From contig NZ_CP077970.1 in assembly GCF_024758505.1 (NCBI RefSeq), positions 8,945,501 through 9,009,500 of the forward strand: a stretch of 64,000 nt of DNA, written 5' to 3'. A program made the translations under genes and the position numbers. The notes beneath the pieces are model-generated. The model made no database searches. It saw only the letters and a list, made by a program, of their open reading frames with translations, and was not told the origin of the DNA. This DNA is from Bradyrhizobium arachidis. Its GTDB lineage: Bacteria > Pseudomonadota > Alphaproteobacteria > Rhizobiales > Xanthobacteraceae. Numbering within the stretch: the first letter of the stretch is position 1; every line of letters begins with the position of its first letter. Positions 46,674-54,664 of the stretch are shown one piece after another.

Positions 46674-47846
46674 TCACTTCATCGGGCACTTGTCGTGGAA
46701 GCGATCCTGGTCGTCCTTGACGATGGTGGCGACGGTCTTGAGCGAGAGCTGGCCCTCCGCGTCCTTCACCACGTCCTGCAGATAGAAGTCTTGGATCGGG
46801 ATGTGGTTCTTGCCGTACTTGAACGAACCGCGCACCGACTTGAAGTTGGCCTTCTCCATTTCGGCCTTCATCGCGTCCTTCTTGCTGGTATCGCCGTTGA
46901 CGGCGACCACGGCGCTGTTGATGAGCTGGGCGGCGTCATAGGACTGCGCGCCGTAGAAGGTGGGGCGCAGGCCGGTGTATTTCTTGCGATAGTCGGCGAC
47001 GTAGCGCTTGTTTTCCTCGTTCGGCAGATCGTTCACCCATTGCTGCGCCCCGGGGACGCCGAGCGCGTTCTCCTTCTGGAGCGGCAACGACAATTCGTCG
47101 ATGGTGAAGGCCGTGTAGAGCGGCATCTGCTGCTTGAGACCGGCCTGGGTGTATTGATTGAGGAACTGAACGCCGGCTGCGCCCGGATAGAACACGAAGA
47201 TCGCTTCGGCACCGGACGCGCGGGCCTTGGAGAGCTCGGCGGAGAAATCGAGCTGGCTCGGCCAGACCGTATATTCCTCGCCCTTGATCTCGCCCTTGAA
47301 GGTGCTCTTCACACCCGCAAGCATGTCCTTGCCAGCCGCGTAGTTCGGCCCGATCAGGAACACGTTCTTGATGCCCTTCTGGTTCATGTACTGACCCATG
47401 GCCTGCGGCGTCTGGTCATTCTGCCAGGAGGTCGAGAACACATAGGGCGAGCAGAGCTCGCCGGCGAGCTGCGACGGGCCGGCATTGGCGACGACCAGCA
47501 TCGTCTTCGAATCGATCACCGGCTTCAATGAAGCCAGCAGCACGTTGGACCAGATATAGCCGGCGATGAAATCGACCTTGTCGGACTGGATCAGTTTTTC
47601 GGTTTTCTGCTTGCCGACATCGGGCTTCTGCTGGTCGTCCTCGTAGATCACCTCGACCGGCTTGCCGCCCATCTTGCGTCCAAGATGGTCGAGCGCGAGC
47701 TCGAACGAATTGCGCATGTCGTTGCCGATCACAGCGGTCGGGCCGCTGAAGGTCGAGACGAAGCCGATCTTGATGGTGTCGCCGGCAACCGCCGGGCTTG
47801 CCAGCGCGAGCGCAGCCGCGCCCGCCAGCCAGAATGCCGTCCTCAT
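46674..47846 (-). CDS. ABC transporter substrate-binding protein, Leu/Ile/Val-type
   Basis: 390 residues from ATG 47846 (GAGGGGA upstream). Signal peptide ~1-22 (LASPAVAGD), then type-I periplasmic binding protein segments: IKIGFVSTFSGPTAVIGNDM, VEVIYEDDQQKPDVGKQKTE, YIWSNVLLASLKPVIDSKTM and VFLIGPNYAAGKDMLAGVKS. It would bind a branched-chain amino acid, amide or aromatic acid for a Liv-type importer. No permease or ATPase gene is next to it, so it is an orphan receptor. Confidence 0.92.
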   Translation of the reverse strand: MRTAFWLAGAAALALASPAVAGDTIKIGFVSTFSGPTAVIGNDMRNSFELALDHLGRKMGGKPVEVIYEDDQQKPDVGKQKTEKLIQSDKVDFIAGYIWSNVLLASLKPVIDSKTMLVVANAGPSQLAGELCSPYVFSTSWQNDQTPQAMGQYMNQKGIKNVFLIGPNYAAGKDMLAGVKSTFKGEIKGEEYTVWPSQLDFSAELSKARASGAEAIFVFYPGAAGVQFLNQYTQAGLKQQMPLYTAFTIDELSLPLQKENALGVPGAQQWVNDLPNEENKRYVADYRKKYTGLRPTFYGAQSYDAAQLINSAVVAVNGDTSKKDAMKAEMEKANFKSVRGSFKYGKNHIPIQDFYLQDVVKDAEGQLSLKTVATIVKDDQDRFHDKCPMK

Positions 47847-48161
47847 AACCACTCCCCTCCTCACTATTGTTCCTCTTATCGGTCCCTGAAGGTGGGTGAT
47901 GGCCCCCCTCCGGATACCTGTTTAGGGCGCGAAATTGTGTGAGCCGTCAATGGCTCAGCGCCTATCCCTGCACCATAATTCGTACCAAGCGTTAATGGCA
48001 AGAAATATAGTTCTACTTACTTAGGCCGGGCTGCGGCGCTTTTTCGCGGTCCGTCGATACACAATGCCTATTCCTCGATTGATGACAGCTATTGGACCAA
48101 GACCCCCTCTCCGCACTTAAATGAGGCGTGTCCGCATAGAGCCGAATCGAGGGCCGCTTCC
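47847..48161. other. Intergenic region, no gene seen
   Basis: 315 bases between the divergent binding-protein and NDH-2 genes. It must hold both promoters, but I could not pick -35/-10 pairs with confidence. One AT-rich stretch (AAGAAATATAGTTCTACTTA near 48000) is the best promoter candidate. No palindromic operator or RNA structure stood out. Confidence 0.4.
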
Positions 48162-49427
48162 ATGACTGCGAATCCCCACCGCGTCGTTATCGTCGGAGCC
48201 GGTTTTGGCGGGCTGGAGACGACCTATCGGCTGGCAGGCAGCCCCGTCGCGATCACGCTGATCGACCGCCGCAACCATCATCTGTTTCAGCCGCTGCTCT
48301 ACCAGGTAGCGACCGCTTCGCTTGCGACCAGCGATATCGCCTGGCCGGTCCGCTATCTCATGCGCGACCGCCCGGAAGTGACGACGCTGTTTGCGACCGT
48401 GAGCGGCGTCGACGCTGAAAGGCGCGCGGTGCAGTTCGAAGACGGCAGCGAAGTGCCCTACGACACGCTGGTGCTGGCGACCGGCGCGCGCCACGCCTAT
48501 TTCGGCCATGACGAGTGGGAAAAGTGGGCGCCGGGCCTGAAGACGCTGGAGGACGCCACCACGCTGCGGCGTCATATCCTGGTGGCCTTCGAGCGCGCCG
48601 AGCGCGAAACCGATCCGGCACGGCGCGCGGCACGGCTCACCTTCGTCATCGTCGGCGCAGGTCCGACCGGCGTGGAACTGGCCGGCACCATCGCGGAGAT
48701 GGCGCACCACACGCTGCCGGGCGACTTCCGCAACATCGACACGCGCAAGGCACGTGTCGTGCTGATCGAGGCGGGCCCGCGCGTGCTCGCGGGCTTTGCC
48801 GACGATCTCTCGGCTTATGCAAGAGAGTCGCTGGAAAAGATCGGCGTCGAGGTCGTGCTCGGCCAGGCCGTTACCGAGATCGATCGCGAAGGCGTGGTCT
48901 ATGGCGGCCAGCGGCTGAATGCGAAGACCATGATCTGGGCCGCCGGCGTGCGCGCCTCACCCGCCGCGGAATGGCTGGGCGCGCCGGCCGACCGCGCCGG
49001 TCGCGTGCAGGTGGCCGACGATCTCACCATTCCCGGCTACCCTGAGATTTTTGCGATCGGCGACACCGTCGCGATCAACGCGTGGGAGGGCAAGCCGGTG
49101 CCCGGCATCGCGCCCGCGGCCAAGCAACAGGGGCGTCACGTCGCCGAGACCATCAAGGCGCGGCTGCGTGGGACTGCGACCGGGCCGTTCCGCTACAAGC
49201 ATGCCGGGAGCCTCGCCCAGATCGGCAAGCGTCTCGCGGTGATCGACTTCGGACGTGTGAAGCTGCGCGGGACGATCGCGTGGTGGATCTGGGGCATCGC
49301 CCACATCTACTTCCTGATCGGCCTGCGCCATCGCATGGCGGTGGCGCTGAGCTGGCTCTGGATCTACGTCCGCGACCAGCGCGCCGCGCGGCTGATCACA
49401 CAGGGGAGCAGCAAGGTGGTGGGATAA
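48162..49427 (+). CDS. ndh: Type II NADH dehydrogenase (NDH-2)
   Basis: 421 residues. Two Rossmann sites: FAD motif VVIVGAGFGGLETTYRLAG (residues ~8-26) and the NADH motif FVIVGAGPTGVELAGTIAEM (~163-182); NHHLFQPLLYQVATASLATS is the conserved quinone/FAD loop, and IFAIGDTVAINAWEGKPVPG closes the FAD domain. A C-terminal amphipathic helix (~370-395) anchors the enzyme to the inner membrane. It passes electrons from NADH to quinone without pumping protons. It stands alone, flanked by an orphan binding-protein gene and a repeat. Confidence 0.93.
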   Translation: MTANPHRVVIVGAGFGGLETTYRLAGSPVAITLIDRRNHHLFQPLLYQVATASLATSDIAWPVRYLMRDRPEVTTLFATVSGVDAERRAVQFEDGSEVPYDTLVLATGARHAYFGHDEWEKWAPGLKTLEDATTLRRHILVAFERAERETDPARRAARLTFVIVGAGPTGVELAGTIAEMAHHTLPGDFRNIDTRKARVVLIEAGPRVLAGFADDLSAYARESLEKIGVEVVLGQAVTEIDREGVVYGGQRLNAKTMIWAAGVRASPAAEWLGAPADRAGRVQVADDLTIPGYPEIFAIGDTVAINAWEGKPVPGIAPAAKQQGRHVAETIKARLRGTATGPFRYKHAGSLAQIGKRLAVIDFGRVKLRGTIAWWIWGIAHIYFLIGLRHRMAVALSWLWIYVRDQRAARLITQGSSKVVG

Positions 49428-49440
49428 ACTCTCTCCTCAC

Positions 49441-49520
49441 CGTCATTGCGAGCGCAGCGAAGCAATCCAGAATCCCTCCGCGAGAGCAGTCTGGATTGCC
49501 TCGCTGCGCTCGCAATGACG
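49441..49520. repeat. REP-like element, family H (near-perfect 31-bp arms)
   Basis: Arms 49441-49471 and 49490-49520 match in inverted order at 30 of 31 positions (CGTCATTGCGAGCGCAGCGA at the left end). It follows ndh by 13 bases. The remaining 190 bases before the slipin gene show no feature. Confidence 0.88.
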
Positions 49521-49710
49521 ATGGGACCGGGCTGTTGCTACGCAGGCACGCGACTCGCGGAGGCTCCTTTCATCCGCTGCGCGGCCTTAACGGACCGAAC
49601 GTCAAGTGGTTAACGCCAAAAAATATTGCCTGACGGCGCCTTGCCGACGTCCTTGAAAGCATCGTCCCCCATCACCTAATCCGCCGCGCATTGAACAACA
49701 GGAGGCATCC

Positions 49711-50508
49711 GTGTTCGTCATGGAGTTTGTCGCCGCGCATCCATATTTAACGATCATCGTTCTTACGGCGATCGCGTATTTTCTCGGCAGCATCCGCGTC
49801 GTTAATCAATATGAACGCAGCGTCGTGTTCCGGCTCGGCAAGTTCAACCGCACCGCCGGTCCCGGCCTGTACCTCGTCTGGCCCATCATCGAATGGCAGA
49901 CCAAGCTCGACCTGCGCACCATCACCGCCAATGTCGAGCAGCAGGAAGGCATCACGCGCGACAACGTGCCGATCAAGGTCGATGCCGTGGTCTGGTATCG
50001 CATCGTCGATCCCGAGCTCGCGGTGATCGAGGTCAAAGCCGTCTCCAACGCCGTCGTGCAGGTCTCATTGACGACGCTGCGCGCCGTGCTCGGCCAGCAT
50101 ACGCTGGACGAGATTTTGAAAGCGCAGGACACCATTGCCGACGTCATGCAGAAATCGATCGACGCGACCACCGAGCCCTGGGGCGTCAAGGTCGAGCTGG
50201 TGCAGATGAAGAGCGTCGAAATCCCGCCGAGCATGCAGCGCGCACTGGCGCAGGAAGCAGAAGCGCTGCGTGAAAAGCGCGCCCGCCTGATCAAGGCCGA
50301 GGCCGAGCTCGATGCCGCCGAGCAACTGCGAAAGGCCGCCGAGGTCATCATGCAGAATCCGGCCGGCCTGGAGCTGCGCCGCATGCAGATGATCACCGAG
50401 GTCGGCGCCGAGCAGAACACCATGACGCTGGTGATGATGCCGAGCGAGTTCGTATCGATGGCGCGCGGGATCGCGGATGTCGCGAAGGCGGTGGTGGCGA
50501 AGGGGTGA
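49711..50508 (+). CDS. Slipin (SPFH/stomatin-family) membrane protein
   Basis: 265 residues from GTG 49711, with GGAGG at 49701-49705 (a later ATG at 49720 would be too far). One N-terminal membrane helix (~8-27, HPYLTIIVLTAIAYFLGS), then the SPFH domain (VVNQYERSVVFRLGKFNR, GPGLYLVWPIIEWQTKLDLR, DNVPIKVDAVVWYRIVDPEL) and a coiled coil (residues ~185-225, LREKRARLIKAEAELDAAEQ). Slipins organise membrane microdomains, usually beside an NfeD protein; no NfeD gene is next to it here. Confidence 0.92.
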   Translation: MFVMEFVAAHPYLTIIVLTAIAYFLGSIRVVNQYERSVVFRLGKFNRTAGPGLYLVWPIIEWQTKLDLRTITANVEQQEGITRDNVPIKVDAVVWYRIVDPELAVIEVKAVSNAVVQVSLTTLRAVLGQHTLDEILKAQDTIADVMQKSIDATTEPWGVKVELVQMKSVEIPPSMQRALAQEAEALREKRARLIKAEAELDAAEQLRKAAEVIMQNPAGLELRRMQMITEVGAEQNTMTLVMMPSEFVSMARGIADVAKAVVAKG

Positions 50509-50525
50509 GATGACGCTTCACCCTC

Positions 50526-50742
50526 CCCTGGAGGGCAGGGCTATCGCATGTGGAAATTCCTGAGTCTCTCCCACGGCTTGGCTCAACCGTGCGCTCGCGC
50601 CACAGGAGAAGCAGTGGAATCGTATCGAGAACAAAACGGAATCGAAGAGCGAAGGGACGTTGCATCGTTCAAGCGATGCATCGTCGCAAGTGCCGACGGT
50701 GCTTGCTCTTTTTTTCACATGCGATAGCCCTACCCTGGAGGG
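50526..50742. mobile_element. Transposase-less mobile element (MITE-like) with 10-bp target duplication
   Basis: 197-bp unit 50536-50732 with 16-bp perfect terminal inverted repeats AGGGCTATCGCATGTG (50537-50552) and CACATGCGATAGCCCT (50716-50731). Direct 10-bp copies CCCTGGAGGG flank it (50526-50535, 50733-50742). The intact REP copy at 5447 has the same site once, so the duplication is target-derived. Inside: a 7-bp hairpin (50661-50667/50674-50680) and a second hairpin (50686-50706) followed by a seven-T run. No ORF with transposase character. Confidence 0.85.
50686..50715 (+). terminator. Terminator-like hairpin inside the MITE-like element
   Basis: GCAAG..CTTGC stem with inner C-C/G-G pairs (50686-50706) followed by TCTTTTTTT (50707-50715). 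It ends one base before the right terminal inverted repeat. It could stop plus-strand transcripts coming from the slipin gene. Confidence 0.65.
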
Positions 50743-50896
50743 GGAGGGTCGGCACGCGATCGAGCAAAGCGAGATTGCGTGACGGGGTGGGGTGACGGTC
50801 TCTCCACGTTGAACAGTGTCCGGGTGGAGAGATCACCCCACCCCGCTCGCGCTTCGCGCGATTGACCCTCGCCCTCCAGGGGAGGGTCACCGCGCC

Positions 50897-52108
50897 TCAC
50901 TTCACCAGCGAACATCCACCTTCCGCCAGGGGCCGGAACGCCTGGTCCGCCGGAATCGTCGAGACCAATTTGTAATAATCATACGGATACTTCGCCTCGT
51001 CCGGCTTCTTCACCTCGAACAGGTACATCGGATGCACGACGCGGCCGTCCTGGCGGATGGTTGTGTCGCCGAACAGCTTGTCCTGTCCTTTGAACTTCTT
51101 CATCTCCGGCACGACATCCTTGGCATTGTCGCTGCCGGTGGCGGCGACGGCATTGAGATAAGCGAGCGTGGAGGCGTAGACCCCGGCCTGGTTGCCGCTC
51201 GGCATCTTGCCGTTCATGCCGGGCCGCGCGGCAAAGCGCTTTGCGAAGGCGCGGGTGTCGTCGTTCATGTCCCAGTAGAAGGCCTCCATGAGCTGGAGGC
51301 CCTGCGCGACCTTCAATCCCATGCCGTGGACGTCGTTGATGAACAGCAGGAAGGCGACGAGCTTCTGGCCGCCTTGCGTGACACCAAATTCGGCGGCCTG
51401 CTTCACGGCGTTGATGGTGTCGCCGCCGGCATTGGCAAGGCCGATCACCTGCGCCTTCGAGCCTTGCGCCTGCAACAGGAAGGAAGCGAAGTCGGAGGTA
51501 CCGAGCGGATGTTTTGACGAGCCAATCACCTTGCCGCCGTGGGCCTCGATGTATTTCTGCGCTTCGGTCTCGATGCCCTTGCCGAGCGCGAAATCGACCG
51601 TGAGGAAATACCAGTCCTTGCCGCCGCGCGCGACCATCGCGGCCGCCGTGGTGTTGCCGGTCGCCCAGGTGTCGTTGACCCACTGGATGGTGTTGGGCGA
51701 GCAGGCCTTGCCGGTGAGATCGGAGCTTGCGGTCGACGACGCCAGGAACGTCATGCGGCTGTCGCGCAACAGCGTGTTGATGGAAAGGCCGACCGCCGAG
51801 TTCGGCACGTCGACGATGGCATCGACGCCTTCGACGTCGAGCCATTTGCGCGCAATGGCGTTGCCGACATCCGCCTTGTTCTGGTGATCGGCATAGACGA
51901 TCTCGACCTTGATGCCTTTGCCGCCGCCGTTGAAATCTTCCGCAGCCATGCGCGCGGCTTCGACCGAGCCCATGCCGTTGGTGTCCTGAAAGATGCCGGA
52001 GATGTCGTTGAGCACGCCGACGCGCACGACATTGTCCGAGATCTCGGCCCTCGCCGCGCCCGCCGCAAGACTCGCGACCAGCGCAAGCGTCCACTTCAAA
52101 TGCTTCAT
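50897..52108 (-). CDS. ABC transporter substrate-binding protein, aromatic-acid-type candidate
   Basis: 403 residues. Signal peptide ~1-22 (MKHLKWTLALVASLAAGAARA), then a type-I periplasmic binding protein (VVRVGVLNDISGIFQDTNGM, VEIVYADHQNKADVGNAIAR, SPNTIQWVNDTWATGNTTAA and FLTVDFALGKGIETEAQKYI). The last sequence group resembles the Rhodopseudomonas binding proteins that take up phenylpropanoid and benzoate-type aromatics; this is from memory of the family and from the neighbours ferredoxin, CYP199A and feruloyl-CoA synthase. No permease genes adjoin. GGAGGGAACG precedes the ATG. Confidence 0.88.
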   Translation of the reverse strand: MKHLKWTLALVASLAAGAARAEISDNVVRVGVLNDISGIFQDTNGMGSVEAARMAAEDFNGGGKGIKVEIVYADHQNKADVGNAIARKWLDVEGVDAIVDVPNSAVGLSINTLLRDSRMTFLASSTASSDLTGKACSPNTIQWVNDTWATGNTTAAAMVARGGKDWYFLTVDFALGKGIETEAQKYIEAHGGKVIGSSKHPLGTSDFASFLLQAQGSKAQVIGLANAGGDTINAVKQAAEFGVTQGGQKLVAFLLFINDVHGMGLKVAQGLQLMEAFYWDMNDDTRAFAKRFAARPGMNGKMPSGNQAGVYASTLAYLNAVAATGSDNAKDVVPEMKKFKGQDKLFGDTTIRQDGRVVHPMYLFEVKKPDEAKYPYDYYKLVSTIPADQAFRPLAEGGCSLVK

Positions 52109-52168
52109 CGTTCCCTCCTCACCTTGTTGCCTCGCCGCCGGTCGTTGCCGGCAGCGTGTTCAGAGAAT

Positions 52169-52492
52169 TCAGACCTGCCGTTCCGGCAGGCGCAGCACGA
52201 GCCCGTCGAGCTCGGGCGTAACCTTGATCTGGCAGGACAGCCGGCTCGCCGGCCGCCGTTCGGCGGCCGCGCCATCGAGCAGCGCGTCCTCGTCGCCGGC
52301 CATCGCAGGCAGGCGTGAAAGCCAACCGTCGTCGACATAGACATGGCAGGTCGCGCACATCGCGTTGCCGCCGCATTCGGCCAGGATGCCATCGAGGCCC
52401 TGGCGGGTCGCCGCCTGCATCGCGCTTTCGCCGTCGCTGACGTCAACGCGGTCGCTCCTGCCGTCGGAATGGATGAAAGTAATGGCTGGCAT
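52169..52492 (-). CDS. 2Fe-2S ferredoxin, CYP199A redox partner (palustrisredoxin-like)
   Basis: 107 residues from ATG 52492. Vertebrate-type [2Fe-2S] motif C40-x5-C46-x2-C49-x37-C87 (AECGGNAMCATCH, then RLSCQIKV). MPAITFIHSDGRSDRVDVSD is the usual beta-grasp start. Such ferredoxins pass electrons from a flavoprotein reductase to a P450. It is 12 bases downstream of the CYP199A stop, so they are one transcript; no reductase gene is in the window. A longer frame extends into the P450 but the ATG is the real start. Confidence 0.93.
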   Translation of the reverse strand: MPAITFIHSDGRSDRVDVSDGESAMQAATRQGLDGILAECGGNAMCATCHVYVDDGWLSRLPAMAGDEDALLDGAAAERRPASRLSCQIKVTPELDGLVLRLPERQV

Positions 52493-52503
52493 CAAGATCC
52501 TCG

Positions 52504-53715
52504 TCAGGCCGGGGTGATTGATACCGGCAGGCTGTCGAGCCCGCGCAGTGTGTTGTTGAAGCGGCGCTTTGGCTCGCCCGTGATCTCGATTTTTGCGATG
52601 CGCCGCGCCAGCGCCGAGAGCATCACCTCGCCTTCGAGGCGCGCGACGAGCTGGCCGACGCACATGTGGATGCCGGAGCCGAAGCCGACATGCCCGGAGG
52701 TGCGGCGGGTGATGTCGTAGCTGTCGGGCTTGTCCCAGCGGCGCGGATCGCGGTTGGCGGCGGCGAGGAACATCAGCACCTTTTCGCCCTCGCCGATTTT
52801 GGCGCCGCCGAGTTCGACGTCACGCGTCGTGGTGCGGAAGAAGGTCTGCACCGGGCTTTCGAAGCGCACAGCCTCCTCGAAGGCGTTGCGCGCGAGCGTC
52901 GTATCCTTGCGCAGGGCCTGCCACTGATCCGGAAAGCGCGCGAGGCAATAGATTGCGGCGCCGATGCCGTTGACGGTGGTGTCGAGACCGGCCGAGAGCA
53001 GCGAGCGCACCAGCAGCGGCGCCTCGGTCGCGGTGATCTCACCTTCGTCGACCCGGGCGTGGATGCAGGCGCCAAAACCACCGTGCCTGAGATTCTCGCG
53101 CTGGCATTGCGCGGCGACATAGGCCTGGTGCGGCGCCGAGCGCTCGATCGCCTCCTGGCGCAACTGGTTGGGCGGACCGAAAGCGTTGAACACGACGCTG
53201 GCATAGGGAATGAGATGCTCACGTCCCTCCGGCTTCAGCCCGAGCGCATCGGGAAAGATCGAGAGCGGATAGGCTTCGGCGAGATCCGCGATTGCGTCAA
53301 AGCTCTTCATGTCGAGCAGCGCATCGACCCGTTCCTCGGCGGCCGCGGCAAAGCGGTCACGCACCTGCTTCATCGCGGTCGGCGAGAGCACTTTTGCCAG
53401 CACCGCGCGGGTGCGGGTGTGCGCGGGCGGATCGGCTTCCAGGATCAGGCTCGGCGGCCGCCAGGGCGTCTCCTTCTTGAAGTCGCTGAGGCCGACGCCT
53501 CGGCTGGAGCAGAAGGTCGCGGGATCGTTGAGCACGGCATGGACCTCGGCATAGCGCGCCACGCCATAGACGTTCCATTTGTCGAGATAGACGACGGGAC
53601 CCGCCTCCCGCAGCCGCTCATGCGTGGGATAGGGATCGGCGAAAAACTCCATCGCGAAAGGATCGACGTCGAGATGCGGGATGGCCGACGACGCCGGTGA
53701 GCCGGATGCTGTCAT
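52504..53715 (-). CDS. Cytochrome P450, CYP199A family (aromatic O-demethylase)
   Basis: 403 residues. Heme ligand C352 in GHVGFGSGIHMCVGQLVARL; I-helix SAGLDTTVNG (241-250); K-helix ESPVQTFF region; N-terminal YLDKWNVYGVARYAEVHAVL. These segments closely match my memory of Rhodopseudomonas CYP199A2, which O-demethylates 4-methoxybenzoate-like acids. Product would be the phenolic acid plus formaldehyde. GAGGA precedes ATG 53715. The ferredoxin follows directly. A MarR gene is divergent with a 20-bp palindrome between. Confidence 0.93.
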   Translation of the reverse strand: MTASGSPASSAIPHLDVDPFAMEFFADPYPTHERLREAGPVVYLDKWNVYGVARYAEVHAVLNDPATFCSSRGVGLSDFKKETPWRPPSLILEADPPAHTRTRAVLAKVLSPTAMKQVRDRFAAAAEERVDALLDMKSFDAIADLAEAYPLSIFPDALGLKPEGREHLIPYASVVFNAFGPPNQLRQEAIERSAPHQAYVAAQCQRENLRHGGFGACIHARVDEGEITATEAPLLVRSLLSAGLDTTVNGIGAAIYCLARFPDQWQALRKDTTLARNAFEEAVRFESPVQTFFRTTTRDVELGGAKIGEGEKVLMFLAAANRDPRRWDKPDSYDITRRTSGHVGFGSGIHMCVGQLVARLEGEVMLSALARRIAKIEITGEPKRRFNNTLRGLDSLPVSITPA

Positions 53716-53743
53716 GGGAGTCCTCCCTCATTTTGAACTTGTG

Positions 53744-53763
53744 AAAGGCGAGCGCTTGCCTTT
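53744..53763. promoter_or_regulatory. 20-bp palindrome between CYP199A and marR
   Basis: AAAGGCGAGCGCTTGCCTTT pairs at 9 of 10 positions. It lies 28 bases from the P450 start and 35 from the MarR start, a natural site for a MarR dimer controlling both. Confidence 0.7.
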
Positions 53764-53798
53764 AGGTCTGCGGGCACTCTGCGAGCCCGACATCCGAT

Positions 53799-54305
53799 AT
53801 GACCCCGCCCTCGACCAAAGCCCGACACAAGCAAGCGACCGCCGAGACGGGGCCGATGCTCGACCTCGACCGCTACGTGCCGGCCTTGATCACCTTCATC
53901 GCCAACAAACTGTCCAAGAGCGCGAACGCGTTCTATCAACCCGCGTTCGGCGTCAACGTCACGGAATGGCGGATCATTGCGCTGCTGGCGATCGAGCCCG
54001 GCATTCCGGCCGCGCGCATCTGTCACGTCATCGGCTTCGACAAGGGACCGGTGAGCCGGACGCTGGCGGCCATGGAAAAGCGCGGGCTGATCGCGATCCG
54101 CAGCGATCCCAAGGACGGCCGTACCCACTCGATCTCGCTGACCGCGAAGGGCCGCGTCACCCATGACAAGGTGATCGCCGCCGCCTTCGAGCGCGAGCGG
54201 CGGCTGCTGTCGTGCCTGAGCAAGGACGAGCAGGAGGTGCTGATCGGCCTGCTGCGCCGGATGCACGAAAATCTCGGCGCGGTGACGGACAGCAGCTACG
54301 ACTGA
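53799..54305 (+). CDS. MarR-family regulator next to CYP199A
   Basis: 168 residues. Winged helix: WRIIALLAIEPGIPAARICH, then VIGFDKGPVSRTLAAMEKRG (recognition helix, ~residues 83-102) and the wing LIAIRSDPKDGRTHSISLTA. The N-terminus is a short helical lead. ATG 53799 lacks a clear ribosome site; no better start is near. Divergent from the P450; likely a repressor relieved by a methoxylated aromatic acid, which is inference. Confidence 0.88.
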   Translation: MTPPSTKARHKQATAETGPMLDLDRYVPALITFIANKLSKSANAFYQPAFGVNVTEWRIIALLAIEPGIPAARICHVIGFDKGPVSRTLAAMEKRGLIAIRSDPKDGRTHSISLTAKGRVTHDKVIAAAFERERRLLSCLSKDEQEVLIGLLRRMHENLGAVTDSSYD

Positions 54306-54526
54306 CGCGACGCGTCCGGCGTGCTTCCTATCGCTTTCACTGGGCAAGCGCCGGCGTTTGCCGGCGGCACCTCTCCTGCCGAACATAAGTCCTCCCTGAA
54401 CAGATGCGGCAGTTGTTGTGGCCGTCGTTTTCGTATGGAGGCATTCGCACAGATTAGTTGCTTAGGCAACAAAAATCTCGGAGCTATATTGCGGCAGGAC
54501 TGTTGGCGTATCTTGCGATGCAAGCT
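54306..54526. other. Intergenic region, no gene seen
   Basis: Between marR and the start of repeat I1. A short AT-rich segment (AACAAAAATCTCGGAGCTAT near 54467) is the only compositional feature. No gene, RNA or palindrome convinced me. Confidence 0.4.
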
Positions 54527-54642
54527 CTCGTGTCCCGGACGCGGCGCGGCATGAAATGACGCGACGCAGAGCCGGGACCCAGCGGCCTGGGCCCCGGCTC
54601 TGCATCGCACCGCTACGCGCTGCGCTGCGTCCGGGGCACGAG
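54527..54642. repeat. REP-like element, family I, copy 1
   Basis: CTCGTGTCCCGGACGCGGCG and GCTGCGTCCGGGGCACGAG are inverted ends; inner AGAGCCGGGACCCAGC and GGCCCCGGCTCT. A second copy is at 61069-61224. Confidence 0.8.
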
Positions 54643-54664
54643 ATGAATGATTGGCTCCGCCGCG

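Larger units (their letters stand above)
50519..50892. repeat. REP-like element, family A, split by an inserted element
   Basis: Left arm ACCCTCCCCTGGAGGG (from 50520) and the rest CCCTGGAGGGGGAGGGTCGG (from 50733) are separated by the insertion 50536-50732. The remainder has GGGGTGGGGTGA/TCACCCCACCCC arms and closes with CCCTCCAGGGGAGGGTCAC. Removal of the insertion and one CCCTGGAGGG restores the sequence seen at 5447-5612. Confidence 0.88.

Noticed and set aside
50518..50718. 66-codon minus-strand frame across the MITE-like element
   Set aside because: Spans the insertion junction and REP; no family match and not preserved in the intact REP copy.
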